From assembly GCA_033297075.1 (NCBI GenBank), contig MU858206.1, forward strand, positions 26,063 to 90,062: DNA of 64,000 nt. The letters run 5' to 3'. Shown in pieces: positions 43,676 through 55,140 of the stretch (its first letter is position 1; each line of letters starts with the position of its first letter). This DNA is from Rhypophila decipiens. Taxonomy: Eukaryota > Ascomycota > Sordariomycetes > Sordariales > Naviculisporaceae. Made by a program: the position numbers and the translations under genes. The notes below the pieces were generated by a model. It ran no database searches. It worked only from the letters and a program-made list of their open reading frames with translations, and was not told the origin of the DNA.

Positions 43676-46522
43676 AATTCTCTTATGGAACACCGAAGGA
43701 AACAAGCAGGCTCTAGAAGTCCTGCTAGAAGAGGCCAAGTACGACCTCTTGGCGATACAGGAACCATGGATCAACAGGGAGACGAAGTCCACGTACTGCC
43801 CACGGAGCAGCAGGTATCACCTGGTGTTCAAGCTCGGAGGTCGAGCAGCGATATATGTCAGCAAGCGGTTTGAGGTCGGCCGATGGGACTTTGAAACGTC
43901 TGACAACTGGTGCCGGGTATGGTTCCCAGAAGCAGACCTTGGCCAAGGAAACCGCCAAGGAAACCGCGGCTTTGAGCTATGGTCTATCTACAACCCTCCG
44001 AGCAGCAAAGAAGTAGCTGGCACCCGTGCCGACCGACCTAAGCCAGCTCACCCAGTGATCCTAGCGGGAGACTTTAATTTACAGCACCCAATCTGGGACG
44101 AGTTTGGGAGATACGAGAGAAAATCCGACGACCTGATAGGACTGCCGGGGCAGGTCGGACCACTACCCCCAGGTGCTCGAAGTCGGAGAAGGGGACGGGC
44201 TAAGATCGGCCCAGCCAACAGGCTGGTCCTGGAGGAAGATGGAAAAGAAGAGAGTGGAGGCAGAGTCGAAGCTACTCTACAAAACCATCCGCCTAACAGA
44301 TCCGGGGCCGAACCGCCTGGCAAAAAGGATTGAAACTGCGGAAGGCCTCAGTAAGGCCTTTGACGATTTATTCGACTGGCTAACCTGGGTGGCGAAGGAG
44401 AGCACCCCCCAACGAAAAGAGAACCGCGGCTACAGCTCTGCCTGGTGGACTCGAGAGGTGAAAGAAGCTAACAGAGAGGCAAAGAGAGCTGAGAGAATGG
44501 CCAGAGAAGTGCGTACGGAGTATTACCGGGAAGAACACAACGAGAGGCTCAAAGGGCTTTCCAGAACAATCCAGGAAGCCAAAACGAAAGCCTGGAGGAG
44601 TACGATCCAGGAGGCAAGCGAGGCGAAAAGGCCAGATAAGATGTGGAGTCTTGAAAGATGGGCCAGGCTTCAGAGCTTCCGGCCACCGGAACCCCCAAGA
44701 TTACCAGCCTTCAAGGATTCCTCGGGACAAGTAGTAGTAGCCGCAGAACACAGCCAGAAGGCAGAGGCTCTAGCCAAGAAGTTCTTCCCAAACCCCCCAG
44801 CCGACCTAGCCGACATTCAAGACCAGACCTTCCTCGACGACTGGGAGCCGGGATTCGAAACAGACCAGAAGGTAACGTCAAGCGAAGTGACAGAGGCAAT
44901 AAGAAAAGCCAGTCCATGGAAAGCACCAGGCGAGGACTTACTCGCCACAGGCCTCCTAAAGACATGCGGGAAACCGCTGGCCAACGTAGTAGCCATTCTG
45001 GCTACAAGATGCCTGCAGCTAGGATGGTTCCCAAGCCGGTTCAAGAGAGCAAAGACTGTGGTCCTACCAAAGATGGGGAAAACACCAGCAGTATATCAGA
45101 CACCAGGAGGTTACAGGCCTATTGCATTGCTACCAACCCTATCAAAAGTGATGGAGGCCTATTGCATTGCTACCAACCCTATCAAAAGTGATGGGAGCCT
45201 TCGACACCGTCAACCACATCTGGCTACTAGCTACGCGTCGCGAAATGGGCTTTCCGAGGTGGTTGGTCCTTTGGATAAAGGACTGGCTGACCGGCAGGGA
45301 GGCCACCCTATACTTCGACGGCCAAACAGCTACCCCGACAGCGGTACGAGCAGGAGTCCCTCAGGGCTCCCCACTCTCCCCGGTCCTCTTCATCCTCTAC
45401 ATCGCCTCTCTTTACAAGCAGCTTAAAGAGGAACATCCCCATCTATCAATGGTGGGGTTCGCAGACGACACAAACCTCCTTGTCTTTGGCCAAAAGCCAG
45501 AGGCAAATGTTAGACAGCTGGGAGCGGCCTGGAAGACGTGCCTGCAGTGGGGACGCACGCGAGGGATGGCCTTTGGCCCAGAGAAAAGTGAGTTGATTCA
45601 CTTTAACAGGGGACGGAAGCAGTGGAATGACCAGCTCAATCTTGCCCAAGCAGGAGGGGGCACCATTACAGTAAGGCCGACGGCCTCGGCTAGATTCCTA
45701 GGGGTTTGGCTAGACTGGAAACTCGACTGGAAGGCTCATCTTGGAGCTGTGGAACGAAAACTTAGAACCCAAAGTCTTGCACTGACAAGGATCGCAGCGA
45801 AGACATGGGGACTAAGACTAAGCAAAGCGCGGGAGGTGTATACCAAGTGCATTCGGTCAGCCATAGCCTACGGTGCATCGTCATATCACATTCCCACAAG
45901 AAAGGGAGGTGAGCCAGTGAAAAGAGGAATTGCTGGAGCGCTCGCAAAGGCCCAGAATAGAAGTCTACGAATAATAGCAGGGGCTTTCAAGTCAACGCCA
46001 ATTCGCAACCTAGAAACCGAGACCTGGGTACCTCCGTTGGATTTGTATTTGAACAAACGGCTGGCAGACTTTGAGGCACGACTCCAGCAACACGCCCTCG
46101 AAGATGGACAAGGGGGGACGAAGACCCCGGACAGTATCGTCCACGAGGCCTGCACCAAACTGTTCCGGAGGTTCAAGCCGAGGAGGAGCAAAAGAGGCCG
46201 ACAACAAGCTGCCGGGCCACAGAGGCCAACAGCGGTAGAAGAAGCCGCCATGACGATCGCAGCCTGGACTAGAGGAACCGCCGACACGGACAGCATAGTG
46301 GAGGAGGCATGGAGGGAAAGGTGGTTGAGGGAACGGAGCGGCCGAGCAACGAGGAGGCCAGCGGACGACTTGGATCACCAGAGGGAGACGCTCTTCAAAG
46401 ACAAAACGCTCGAGAGACATGAAGGCCTCAACAAAGCAAAGAGTTCACTACTAGTGCAAGTCCGAACTGGTGATATAGGGCTTCGGGATTTCTTATTAAA
46501 CGGGGAGTTCCAGGGGTTCTGA
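43664..46522 (+). pseudogene. LINE ORF2 (endonuclease-reverse transcriptase), broken
   Basis: It starts MRIKILLWNTEGNKQAL, just before the ORF1 stop. The AP-endonuclease part has the catalytic QEPW and AGDFNLQHPIWDE. At about 44,138-44,150 the text jumps from SDDLIGLP to, in another frame, GRSDHYPQVLEVG, so about 50 residues of the endonuclease are missing. The RT follows with KASPWKAPGEDLLATGLLK and YRPIALLPTLSKVM. Then a 40-bp tandem duplication (45115-45194) and a deletion join it to GAFDTVNHIW, removing RT fingers/palm sequence. RT continues intact with GVPQGSPLSPVLF and VGFADDTNLLVF. A last frame change lies near 46,500. All hallmarks agree with the Tad/I group, and the copy is dead. Confidence 0.8.
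45115..45194 (+). repeat. Perfect 40-bp tandem duplication in the RT
   Basis: The unit starting AGGCCTATTGCATTGCTACC is present at 45115-45154 and 45155-45194 without a mismatch. As 40 is not a multiple of three it shifts the RT frame. Confidence 0.95.
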
Positions 46523-46966
46523 CACCATCTTGCGAGTGCGGAGAAGGGCCTGAGACTGTCGAACACCTTGTCATATGGTGTGTGGCGCCACTGTTGAGCA
46601 GAAGTTGGGGGAGAACAGAGATTCGGACTCGAAGGGATCTTTACTCTGTCCTACAGGGTATTGATCCTCCAGCTGCAGGGCTAACGAGGAGTATCTTGAG
46701 CTGGCTGATGGACGTGGGAGCATTACCAATGTACAATCTGCAAGAAAGCTAGAATTGGAGCCGGCGGTCTAAAACCCCTCCATCGAAGGCCAGGAGGCCT
46801 TCTCTTTTCGTATTTGTAGGCTCAGTTACTGATGTGTTTCGTTGATTGCCGGTGCGGGTTTTTCACCCGGCCCTTAAGGGCACGGTTTTCCTGTACGATA
46901 AATAGTTTGAAGGTCCGACAAGCCTAAGGGCAGAGCGGCGTATGAATAATAATAATATAATTATGG

Positions 46967-48299
46967 AGCCACGTCTTCTCATCTCGGGTCCTATGCCCAT
47001 GGCCGCTGCTTGCGGTTGCAGCTCCCGCCCCAGCGACTTCCAGTTCAACGAACACCTCCTTTCCTTCTTTTCTTCGGGCTTGACAATCTCCCAGCACTGA
47101 AGTAGGAAGTTTGGGAAGGATCCCCAGTTGTAATTACCGGGTGTAGGTACAACCATGCTGAATCTTGCACTACGATAAGCAACCAAAATCGCACGTTCGC
47201 AATTGAACATCGTGAAACAGGTCAATTGGATATCTCGCCGAGGAGACGAGAACATGAGAGGTGATCACCATGCAGCTTACACATGCGGCAAAGCAAAAGA
47301 AAGGTGTTGACCAAGACGAAAAAGTATTTTGGGTGTCCAATCAGCGGCTGCGGGTCGTTCCCTGAGACTCAGCCTCACTGTAACGAGCTTATCACGACCC
47401 AAAGTACCGGGGCGTTTCAGGGGTCCCGTACTCTCGACGTAACCTCCGACGGCGAGACGAGGTCTTGGCAAGTCAAGGTTCTCGACCACCCTCACCAATA
47501 CCAAAAAAAATCAGGATCCGATCATATGTCCTTATATCCCGTATAGGGATAACAACCTAACCACCTCATTCTAAGGTCCGCAGTTCACCCCTGATCATGT
47601 TTGTGGATTGAGCTGACAACGCGCCGTGTTTATCAGAACAAATCCCAGCAGCTTCTATGAATCCTATCCGACTTTACGTGAACCAAGTCGTCATTATAAC
47701 TCGTCACAACCCACACGCACTCCATAGCACTTGGTCCTGTCAAGACCGGGAGGAAGGATAAAACGAGCCTACTGCAAGACGCTAGGGATGCGTCTTGTTG
47801 TAGCGCAAATATGGGATGGGGTACTGAAAGGAAAGGATCCAAGTTGCTAGGTAGACGGATGTATTATTAATCTCTACCTATTGTAACTGCCATGAAGTGT
47901 GATAGGGGAGAACAAATAACAACAAAACCCAACAAACCAACAAACCAACCAAAACCATCTATCCCAAAACATATAACGCCTGATTCCCTTCTATACAAAG
48001 ACTCCAATACAGCCCTATGTAAAATGAGATATATATGTCCTTACCCGATATAAACGAATGTGTTGTGTTCAGAAACCTTGGTCCCTGCCCAATTAACTGA
48101 TTTGATATCCCGCACTTCCATCCAAATATGACATCCAAACATTGATCCCCCGTAAAAGATTTGCAAAAACTAAGAAATGCAAAAAGCCAAAGTGCAGAAA
48201 CAAAAGTCCAAAACCGAAAAAAAAGCAAAAAGCGAGATAGCAAGAGTAAGAAAATGTGATGAGCAGGAAAAGAAAAAGGAAAGGGATTGTAAGAGTGAA
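46967..48299. other. Intergenic region
   Basis: No gene recognised. A minus-strand stretch at about 46,980-47,255 has protein-like composition, but no start or family. The right part is the 3' flank of the repeat-rich gene. Confidence 0.45.
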
Positions 48300-50522
48300 T
48301 CAAGGCTTCTGTGGGGCCTGTGGAGCCTTTGCGTCCTTTTGACCCTGGGGGGCTTGGGGAGTCTTTGTAGCCTGGGGAGCTTGGGCAGGCTTGGGAGCCT
48401 CGGGAGCCTTTGTAGCCTCGCGGGCGTCGGGAGCATGGGGGGCCTGTGTAGTCTGGGGAGCCTGTGATGTTTTTTGTCCCTGCTGCTTCTGTTTTCCTCG
48501 TCCCCAGCAGCACAACAACCTATAGCAACCCTTGGTCTTGGCCTTCTTCGGCCCCTTGGCCTCCTGTGGAACCTGCTGACCCTCCGGTTTCTGTGGTCGT
48601 TTGCAGCAAAACAGCAGCCCACAGCAACCCTTGGTCTTGGTCTCCTTTGGTCCCTGCCGGCCGTTCGGTTTCTGTGGTCGCTTGCAGCAAAGTACCAGTC
48701 CACAGCATGCAAGGAACCATCTGGTTTTCTTATGCTTCTCCAGGTCGAATTGTGGCTCCCCCGGAGCGCCATCAGGCCCATCGATTCCGCGATCAGTCGC
48801 ATAAGAATAACTTCCACGACGCGTGTCGTAGTATCCAGACCGATCGTAATCATAACCATCATCGTATTGATAATCGTAAGTATAATCCCCTGCCCTGGAT
48901 CTGGACCTTGAAGTCGTTGTGTAATATTCCGGCTAGTATTCATCCCTGGCCCTAGATTTGGGCCTGGTAGTTGTGTAATAGTCTTCATCCCTTGCCCTCG
49001 ATCTTGCCCTGGATTTGGCTCTAGAAGTAGAACCAGTCGTGTAATAATCGTCATCTCTTGTCCTTGATCTCGCTCTGGAATAATCATCATCTCTTGCCGT
49101 TGATCTTGCTCTGGATTTGGCCCTGGATGTAGAACCAGTCGTGTAATAATCGTCATCTCTTGTCCTTGATCGTGCTCTGGAATAATCATCATCTCTTGCC
49201 CTTGATCTTGCCCTGGACCTGGACCTGGAATAAACAGCCGGCTGGTAGGTGGCTTCGGACCGATCGTAGTCTTTCCCTCCGTATAATGATTCGCCGTATC
49301 GATCGTCATCGTAGTAGCGGCTTGACCGGTGGGAACGACCTGATTTTGTCTTGTACCCGTACGAGTATTGCTCGGCGTCGGTCCATTCTCTGCCAGAGAC
49401 AGTCCTGTGCGGAGATGGCTCGCGCTGCGTTTCTCTAGTAGATTGGCGGCGAGCAGCTTCTTTGTCGGCCTGTTTTTCGGATTCAGTTTTGGGGATTGTA
49501 CGACCCGTCGAAGTTGTTTTGACTGTCAGGGTTCAGATTTCCAATGTAAGTAAGAAAGATCCGCATGCAGGAGTATACTACGGCAGCTTTGCAGAGCGGC
49601 GGGGTCGGTCGAGGCACGGAAGCACGCTCTCGCCGGATACAAGTGGAGCTCAGGGATCTCGGTGCCCAAAGGGTGGTCGGTGACAAGATGGAGGGCCGGC
49701 TACTACTCACAATTCTCTGCCAGAAATGCCGCATGCTTCTCTGGGTTGGTGCGAAACCACCTCCTTATATGGCCGTACACGTAGCGGTCTGGGCGATTCC
49801 GCTTAGGCGAGTCCAGCATGTCCCTAGGGTGTTCGATGACGGGACCGGCTCCCATCTTAGAGCTAGCCCATACTCCCTCCCGCCCTTCGGGAGTGTCTAT
49901 TATCTGATGCGCATGTACACGTTCACCTGAGCTTCCCGGATACACCTAATGGTTAGTTTTTTCGATTGTGTTAGTGTGATTTATACTCTACACATATTTC
50001 TGGCTGTTTGGCTGTGAATTGCTATGGGGTAAGATTGAAATTCGAAATGACGACTAGAGAGGAGTAACAGAGTACATGTAGGGAGAGAAGGCGGTGGAAT
50101 GGAATTGACCAACCTCAACATCTCCAACCGCAAAATACGAGTCATCCGCTACGTCAAAGTAACCCGCTTTGTTATCTATAAGCCAAATGATTGTCTGTTA
50201 GTAAAGTGCAATGTCCAGCTGTTCTGTCTGGTTACAGTGAGTTTCGCGCTGTCCGTGAGGGTACCAGGAGGAGCATAGATACAAGCCGGCCCGGGACTAG
50301 AGTTATGTACTTACATTCCCAATTAAGTTGAGCCATTGTTTGAGGAGTAATCTGGCGGTTCTGAACGCCTATCGCCCAGGCGATACAGTTACAGGGGTAG
50401 CTTTGTGTCTCCCACTGAACATCGAAGTTTGTAGCGTCTTCCGCGGCATTCGCGTGGTCAGCGATGATATCCCTCTCGAACCTGCTCAGCTCACGCTGAC
50501 CAGACCGTGACGAACGTGGCAT
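48300..50522 (-). CDS. Repeat-rich protein with NC-x-AWA / HAHQ head (unknown)
   Basis: Four exons on the minus strand: 50522-50315, 50175-50114, 49945-49711 and 49522-48300. All borders are GT-AG and in frame (introns 139, 168 and 188 bp); the first has an ACTAAC branch site. About 575 residues. The head (1-175) contains YPCNCIAWAIG, HAHQIIDTPEG, VWASSKMG and EHPRDMLDS. This resembles a bacterial/fungal family I know as DUF7689, name uncertain; the Cys and His could form a cysteine-hydrolase-like pair. The middle consists of RS/RARDDDYYTTGSTS repeats from a 102-bp DNA repeat. The tail has two Cys clusters (CCGLLFCCKRP, CYRLLCCW), possible acylation sites, and an APQ-rich end. An in-frame TAG at 48935-48933, one change from CAG, cuts the repeat region. 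The function is unknown. Confidence 0.65.
48960..49232 (-). repeat. 102-bp imperfect tandem repeat
   Basis: Units start at 49029 and 49131, with a shorter, more diverged unit to the left (about 48960-49028). The period is 102 bp, that is 34 codons, so copy number can change without breaking the frame. Each unit encodes the pattern RARSRTRDDDYYTTGSTSRA. Confidence 0.8.
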
Positions 50523-52238
50523 GTTGAAGGAAGGGTTCTGAATAAGTAGAGGAGAAGCAAGTAAACCAACGGAAAGAGAATAGTAAAGTCGGAGTGTAAT
50601 ATGTCAATTGAATGAAGAGAAGATAATAGGGGCAATGTGTGTTGAGTCTAACCCAGTAGACTAATGGATAGAAATGACAGAGGGGATATTGAAAATGACA
50701 GGTCGAAGACGATTAACGGAATAAGTAGAGAATCAGGCCAGCCGCCTTGAATGAAGAATGAAATGAATTATTTACTAGCATTGGCATTTCCGGATCCAGA
50801 TGCCAGTACTCATATGTACCCTCACTGCATCAAGTCGTTTTTTCCCAAGGTTGATTGTCCGTACCAACTAAATCGAGCATCTGGACTACTACAGTAGTGT
50901 GTCTACGCCGTGTTACTTGCTCCAACTGCGAATAGACAAAAATCATGAGGATATCGAAGGCCTAGAAACCAGGACGCTGGCCAGGTCAGCCCTTGTGCCC
51001 TTGCATACCGCGTACCCCGTAACTTCTGAATTGTGTGCTTAGATCCCAGGAACATTGTGGGCTCCAGGCCTCCAGCTGGCACTGTGCGGGTTTTGCATGT
51101 GCTGCTTAAAGAGCCCAATCCAAATGGGGCGCACCGTGCGTGGATTGAACTGATCTTTCTATAACCTTTGGCCTTACTTAGTAACCTAGGGAGAGCTGTT
51201 GGCCGACTAGGGGCACAAATTTCCTCGAATTGTGACACGATCTATTCTCGAAACCGGAGTCCACTGGCCTGGGGCAGCCCTATCTTGTTTCTTCTACGTC
51301 GAATGTGGTGATGAAGTTTGCCAATTTCTAGGATAATTGAAACCCAAAGGGGGTTAGGGGCATCTTGTTGGTTTGATATAACATTAGATCTCATGGTACG
51401 TGGGGGCAGAGATTATCCTGAGTCTAATTCAGAAGACCCGGCGGTTTGGTTGTAATGCAAGCCATTCACCAGGATTATGACTGGAGAAAAGAATAACACG
51501 TCGAGGCTTGTCCAATCTAGCCGGCCAGCCAGCCTGTGCGGTCTTGCTATTCGTATACTATCCACGTGCAGTCTTAAATCGTCCAACGTAAGTCATGTAA
51601 GCTAACTGCAGAAAGCAATGGTGCAATGCCCTACTGAGGCGATGGCCACGGGTGAACGTGTTGGTTGGAAGAATAGAATGGTTGGTGCTTTCGGTATTTT
51701 GGGGGAATCCTATTTGGCGAACGCAGTGGAAAGATGGGGACACAGTGGGAAGAACGTAGCAAGGAGGGGGTTGACTCTATTTATGCATGTACATATATAT
51801 ACGTTACAAACCTACTTTTAACCGGGGGCCGGGGGTGGTCAACTGTTGAAATTGGGGCTGATGACGGTATTCACTACTCGACCGTCGTCGATGACACGCA
51901 AGTACCTTTTCTGGTTGGTTTCATTCTCGGACGCGATCAGGTCCAGGTCATTGATTCTACGTATTGAGGGCCCCTGGTATAGAACAGAATGCCACCAAGA
52001 ACAAAGACCGGAAGGTCCCGCGTGGGTAGTGCCATCCGGTGTCGGATCTGTTGGTGTGGTTGTTAGATTGTTGGCCCGGTCCCCGATTCGGATACGCAAC
52101 GTCCCGCTGCGCGCCGTTTGCGTTACGGTGATCCCCTTCTCCTTGCAGTGCTTGCAGTGCATCATGCAAAAAAGGGGATCAACCGCGGTTTTGAGGGTAC
52201 AGTACCTAAACCCGCTAGCGGCCGGCACCTAGATAATT
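50523..52238. other. Intergenic region
   Basis: 1.7 kb without a convincing gene. Reading frames on both strands lack starts, families and matching introns. Confidence 0.45.
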
Positions 52239-52390
52239 TTCCTAGTCTATATACTTTTTCTTGTCCTAAAAATATATTATTTTTTATAATTTTAAATATT
52301 AATAATATAAAATTAAAATAGTTTTGGAATCAATCTTAGCTTTTCTATTAAAATAAAATAAACGAAATTTTAAATATTTTTAACTGTGAG
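52239..52390. repeat. AT-rich island
   Basis: About 150 bp almost free of G and C, with abrupt borders against ordinary sequence. This is the usual look of a short repeat destroyed by RIP, or of a low-complexity spacer. No element type can be recognised. The promoter of the kinase-like gene lies 500 bp further, after a short TA repeat at about 52739-52763. Confidence 0.6.
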
Positions 52391-52846
52391 AACAAACGCA
52401 ACACCACAACCCCCACCACACTCTACCTATCACAACGACCTGCGCTACACCACATAGGGACCAACAGTGGGATGTTGATTGTTTTCCTTGCTTTGGCTAT
52501 GCAGCGTGGGTGAGCCACTGCAATCATGATGACATCGGTGCTGCACTGCTGGTCAACAGCAGTGTGCAGCACCGATGGCCTACTATATGTAGGCCAGTAG
52601 GTAGCAGGTCCATAGACACACTAGATTGAAGAATACACATGCACTACTAACGATCAGATTCACCAGAGCCCAAGAGGACTCTGTTGATATTGATCACCAG
52701 TGCAACCAACATAAAGCTTTAATGGAGAAAAAATAGTATATAGATATATATATATATATATAGAAGAAATAAGGCAACTATTCAGAATTTAAAAGTAAGA
52801 ATACCATCTTTTGCTAAGGTATCGATTAGTTCGCCTAATTCCCCCA

Positions 52847-52854
52847 ATTATATA
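52847..52854 (+). promoter_or_regulatory. TATA box
   Basis: TTATATAAGG-type element about 135 bp upstream of the kinase-like gene start, followed by a CT- and CA-rich leader. Confidence 0.45.
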
Positions 52855-52984
52855 AGGGCAGAAGGGGACCCGTTGTACGTGCAATCACACCCACACAACT
52901 GCATTTCTTAAACCAAGTCCGTGCATCTCCCACATCAACATCCCTCAATCCGTAATACCAAAACTCCACCGCTTCTCATCCAAT

Positions 52985-54372
52985 ATGGGCTCTCAATACT
53001 TTGCAACATGCAGACCCGACTTCCGCTTTGACATCCACCAACGCATTCCCTTCGCAACTACCGGCTGGCAATGGCTGACTTACGACTGGGACACCCGGCG
53101 CGCCATCGATGTGCACATCCCCGAGGAGCTCGAGGAGAAGCGGATATTTGTTTTCAAATCTCTCGCAAAATTCATCAGTGACCTTGATGTCGATGTCGTC
53201 CAGGTGAAAATCTCTAAAAAGGGAAAGCTGCTGTCCACCTCGTCAGAGCCCTGGAACGACTCTTATATTACCCCCTTCTATCCCCGTCGGTCGCAATTCC
53301 CTCGACGCATCAATACCATTCGACGTAGCGACCTCACTGAAATCGACCGGCTCGGAGTGCAGGTTGACCTGGTGACGTATGATCCAGCTCTGGGGCAAAC
53401 CAAGAACGTCGTGTTCAAATATTATTTCACAACTAACAACGTCGCTGGCTTCTGGCATGAGATCAACTGCGTCATGCGTATGCCTAAACACCCCAATATC
53501 GTCCCATTCGATGGTCTTGTGGTTGATAGGGTTGCCGGAGAGGATAGAGTGGTTGGATTTACTACCCGCTATATAGAGGGCGGTACTCTCGACGCTAACA
53601 AGGGTCGTGTGTTCAAGCTCAAGTACTTGGAGCAACTCATAAGTGTGAGTTCCCTGTCATACATGAAGGAGACCCATCTTCTACTAATAAAACCTACATG
53701 TAGACTGTCGACTACCTCAACCTCCGTCTCGGCATCGTACACGGCGACATATGCCCCTGGAACCTGGTAATCGACCCAGAGACAGACAGCATCCAAGTGT
53801 TCGACTTCAATAGCAGCGCCAAACTAGGCTGGGACGGAGATGTCGGTAACGTGGATCTCAACGGCCAGTTCGTCTACAATAAAGACTGCAACGACGTGAA
53901 ATTTGTCATATTCACCGTTTATGAGATCATAACGCGAGAGTTTAGTTTCCGCCGGGAGTTCCAACCCCACGAGTTGGATGAGTCGCTGCAGATGGGGCTA
54001 CCTATATGGGAAAAAAACCCGAATGTTTTGCTCGATAGCCCGGTGGAAGAGTACCGCCGTGTTTTAGAGAAATGGGCGAAAGAGAGAGCCGAGATTGATA
54101 AGACGGTGGATCATTTCTCCAAGGCATTGGAGCCGCTGGGCTGGCCCACGCTAAGGTTGGATATGGACCCTGACCTGGTCACCTTAGCTGGCGATTATAG
54201 GGTGCTGGGTGTCAGTCGTGCCAAATTTTTCCATAATCCAACGGGCTATGTCAGATGGGAAAGACCGGCTACCAGCGCCATGCCTTTGCCGGCTGGTCAG
54301 CGTCTGCTCGCGACTGGAGAGGTGGTTGATGACAATGCTGATGGGGCGCTAGGGAAAACCAAGAAAGCATAG
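52985..54372 (+). CDS. Fungal protein-kinase-like protein
   Basis: Two exons, 52985-53644 and 53704-54372, separated by a 59-bp GTGAGT...TGTAG intron in phase 0; 442 residues. The kinase fold is recognised by VVFKYYFTT (candidate Lys), MRMPKHPNIVPFDGLVV, FTTRYIEGGTL (hinge), the catalytic loop VHGDICPWNLVID and VFDFNSSAKLG. Here HGD replaces HRD and DFN replaces DFG, as in a large group of fungal kinases of the aminoglycoside-phosphotransferase-like type. Asp and Asn of the catalytic loop are kept, so activity is possible. The N-terminal 120 residues are unique. The gene is intact although surrounded by transposon relics. Substrate and pathway are unknown. Confidence 0.75.
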
Positions 54373-55140
54373 AACTTGGAGTGTTAGGCTGGCCTGAGCC
54401 CTTCGATTTACGAATTGTCGTTCTGTTTCCAAACTGAAAGTTTTAACGTGACTCCGTCGATAGTTTTTTCAAGGCTGTTGACTGTTTTATTATGCATCAA
54501 ACAGTTGTAGCTAAGTGCTCCTTTTGTGTCCCCTTACCTATGGGATCTGGTTAGTCGAAGTAATTTTCAAACTTCTTGCCAGATTCCACGACGATTGGGG
54601 TAACGCTGCCATACTATCTAGCAGCGAGAATTAACCTGTGGAATAACAGCCGTTTCCGGATGCATGTTTGCACCTATCACAAGAAAGGGTTTGTCGGTGT
54701 GTGGCCATGCAAGCTGAACAATGGTCCAAGGGAGCTGAAGAATGGTCGAAGGGAGCTGAACTGGCTACACCAGTTCAGCTGGTATTGCCCATTATTGCCA
54801 CCAGAGTCGTCACCAGAGTTGCCACCATTCACAGTTATAACTCTGCCAGAGAACCACAGAAGAAGACAGTCAAGACAAGATGACATGTATCAATCAAGGA
54901 TTTTTAACCGAGTTTCTGACATAACCATACCGCCGGCCCGCGAAACAGTCACGAGAATTTTCCGCATCTCCAACGCCAAAAGACACGAGCATCGTCAAGA
55001 TGGCCCAATGATCCTTTCAATGCAAACGCAGATCACGACTAGCTTGGCAGAATGTATCTTGAATCGCGAACTTGTAATCCCGAACAAATGCTTGGTCCTA
55101 TTGGACCTTTGACTCACTCCCGACAGCCCACTACGTCAGG
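54373..55140. other. Intergenic region with short repeats
   Basis: No gene. A 21-bp unit (AATGGTC.AAGGGAGCTGAA) is repeated at about 54720-54761 and runs into an 11-bp perfect inverted repeat (54754-54764 and 54770-54780). Confidence 0.5.
54754..54780. repeat. 11-bp inverted repeat
   Basis: AGCTGAACTGG, five bases, then its exact reverse complement CCAGTTCAGCT. It could form a hairpin. No gene is close enough to assign a terminator role. Confidence 0.6.

Larger units (their letters stand above)
42653..46966 (+). mobile_element. 5'-truncated LINE (Tad/I-like non-LTR retrotransposon)
   Basis: About 4.3 kb. It begins inside ORF1 (frame open from about 42653 without an upstream start) and ends in an AAT-rich tail (GAATAATAATAATATAATTA, about 46,943-46,962) after a GC-rich 3' UTR. 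ORF1 has gag-like zinc knuckles, and ORF2 an endonuclease and reverse transcriptase with a C-terminal CxC...H...C finger in a shifted frame (CECGEGPETVEHLVIWC, about 46,527-46,577). It carries at least two internal deletions and one 40-bp duplication, so it cannot move by itself. No RNase H domain is seen. Confidence 0.8.

Noticed and set aside
48170..49309. A 379-residue Pro/Gln/Gly-rich minus-strand frame in the repeat region
   Set aside because: It is out of register with the three upstream exons that splice in frame into the neighbouring frame; the latter shows the periodic RS/DY protein repeat.
54576..55112. A 178-residue plus-strand frame
   Set aside because: It begins at TTG, has no family and crosses simple repeats and a hairpin.
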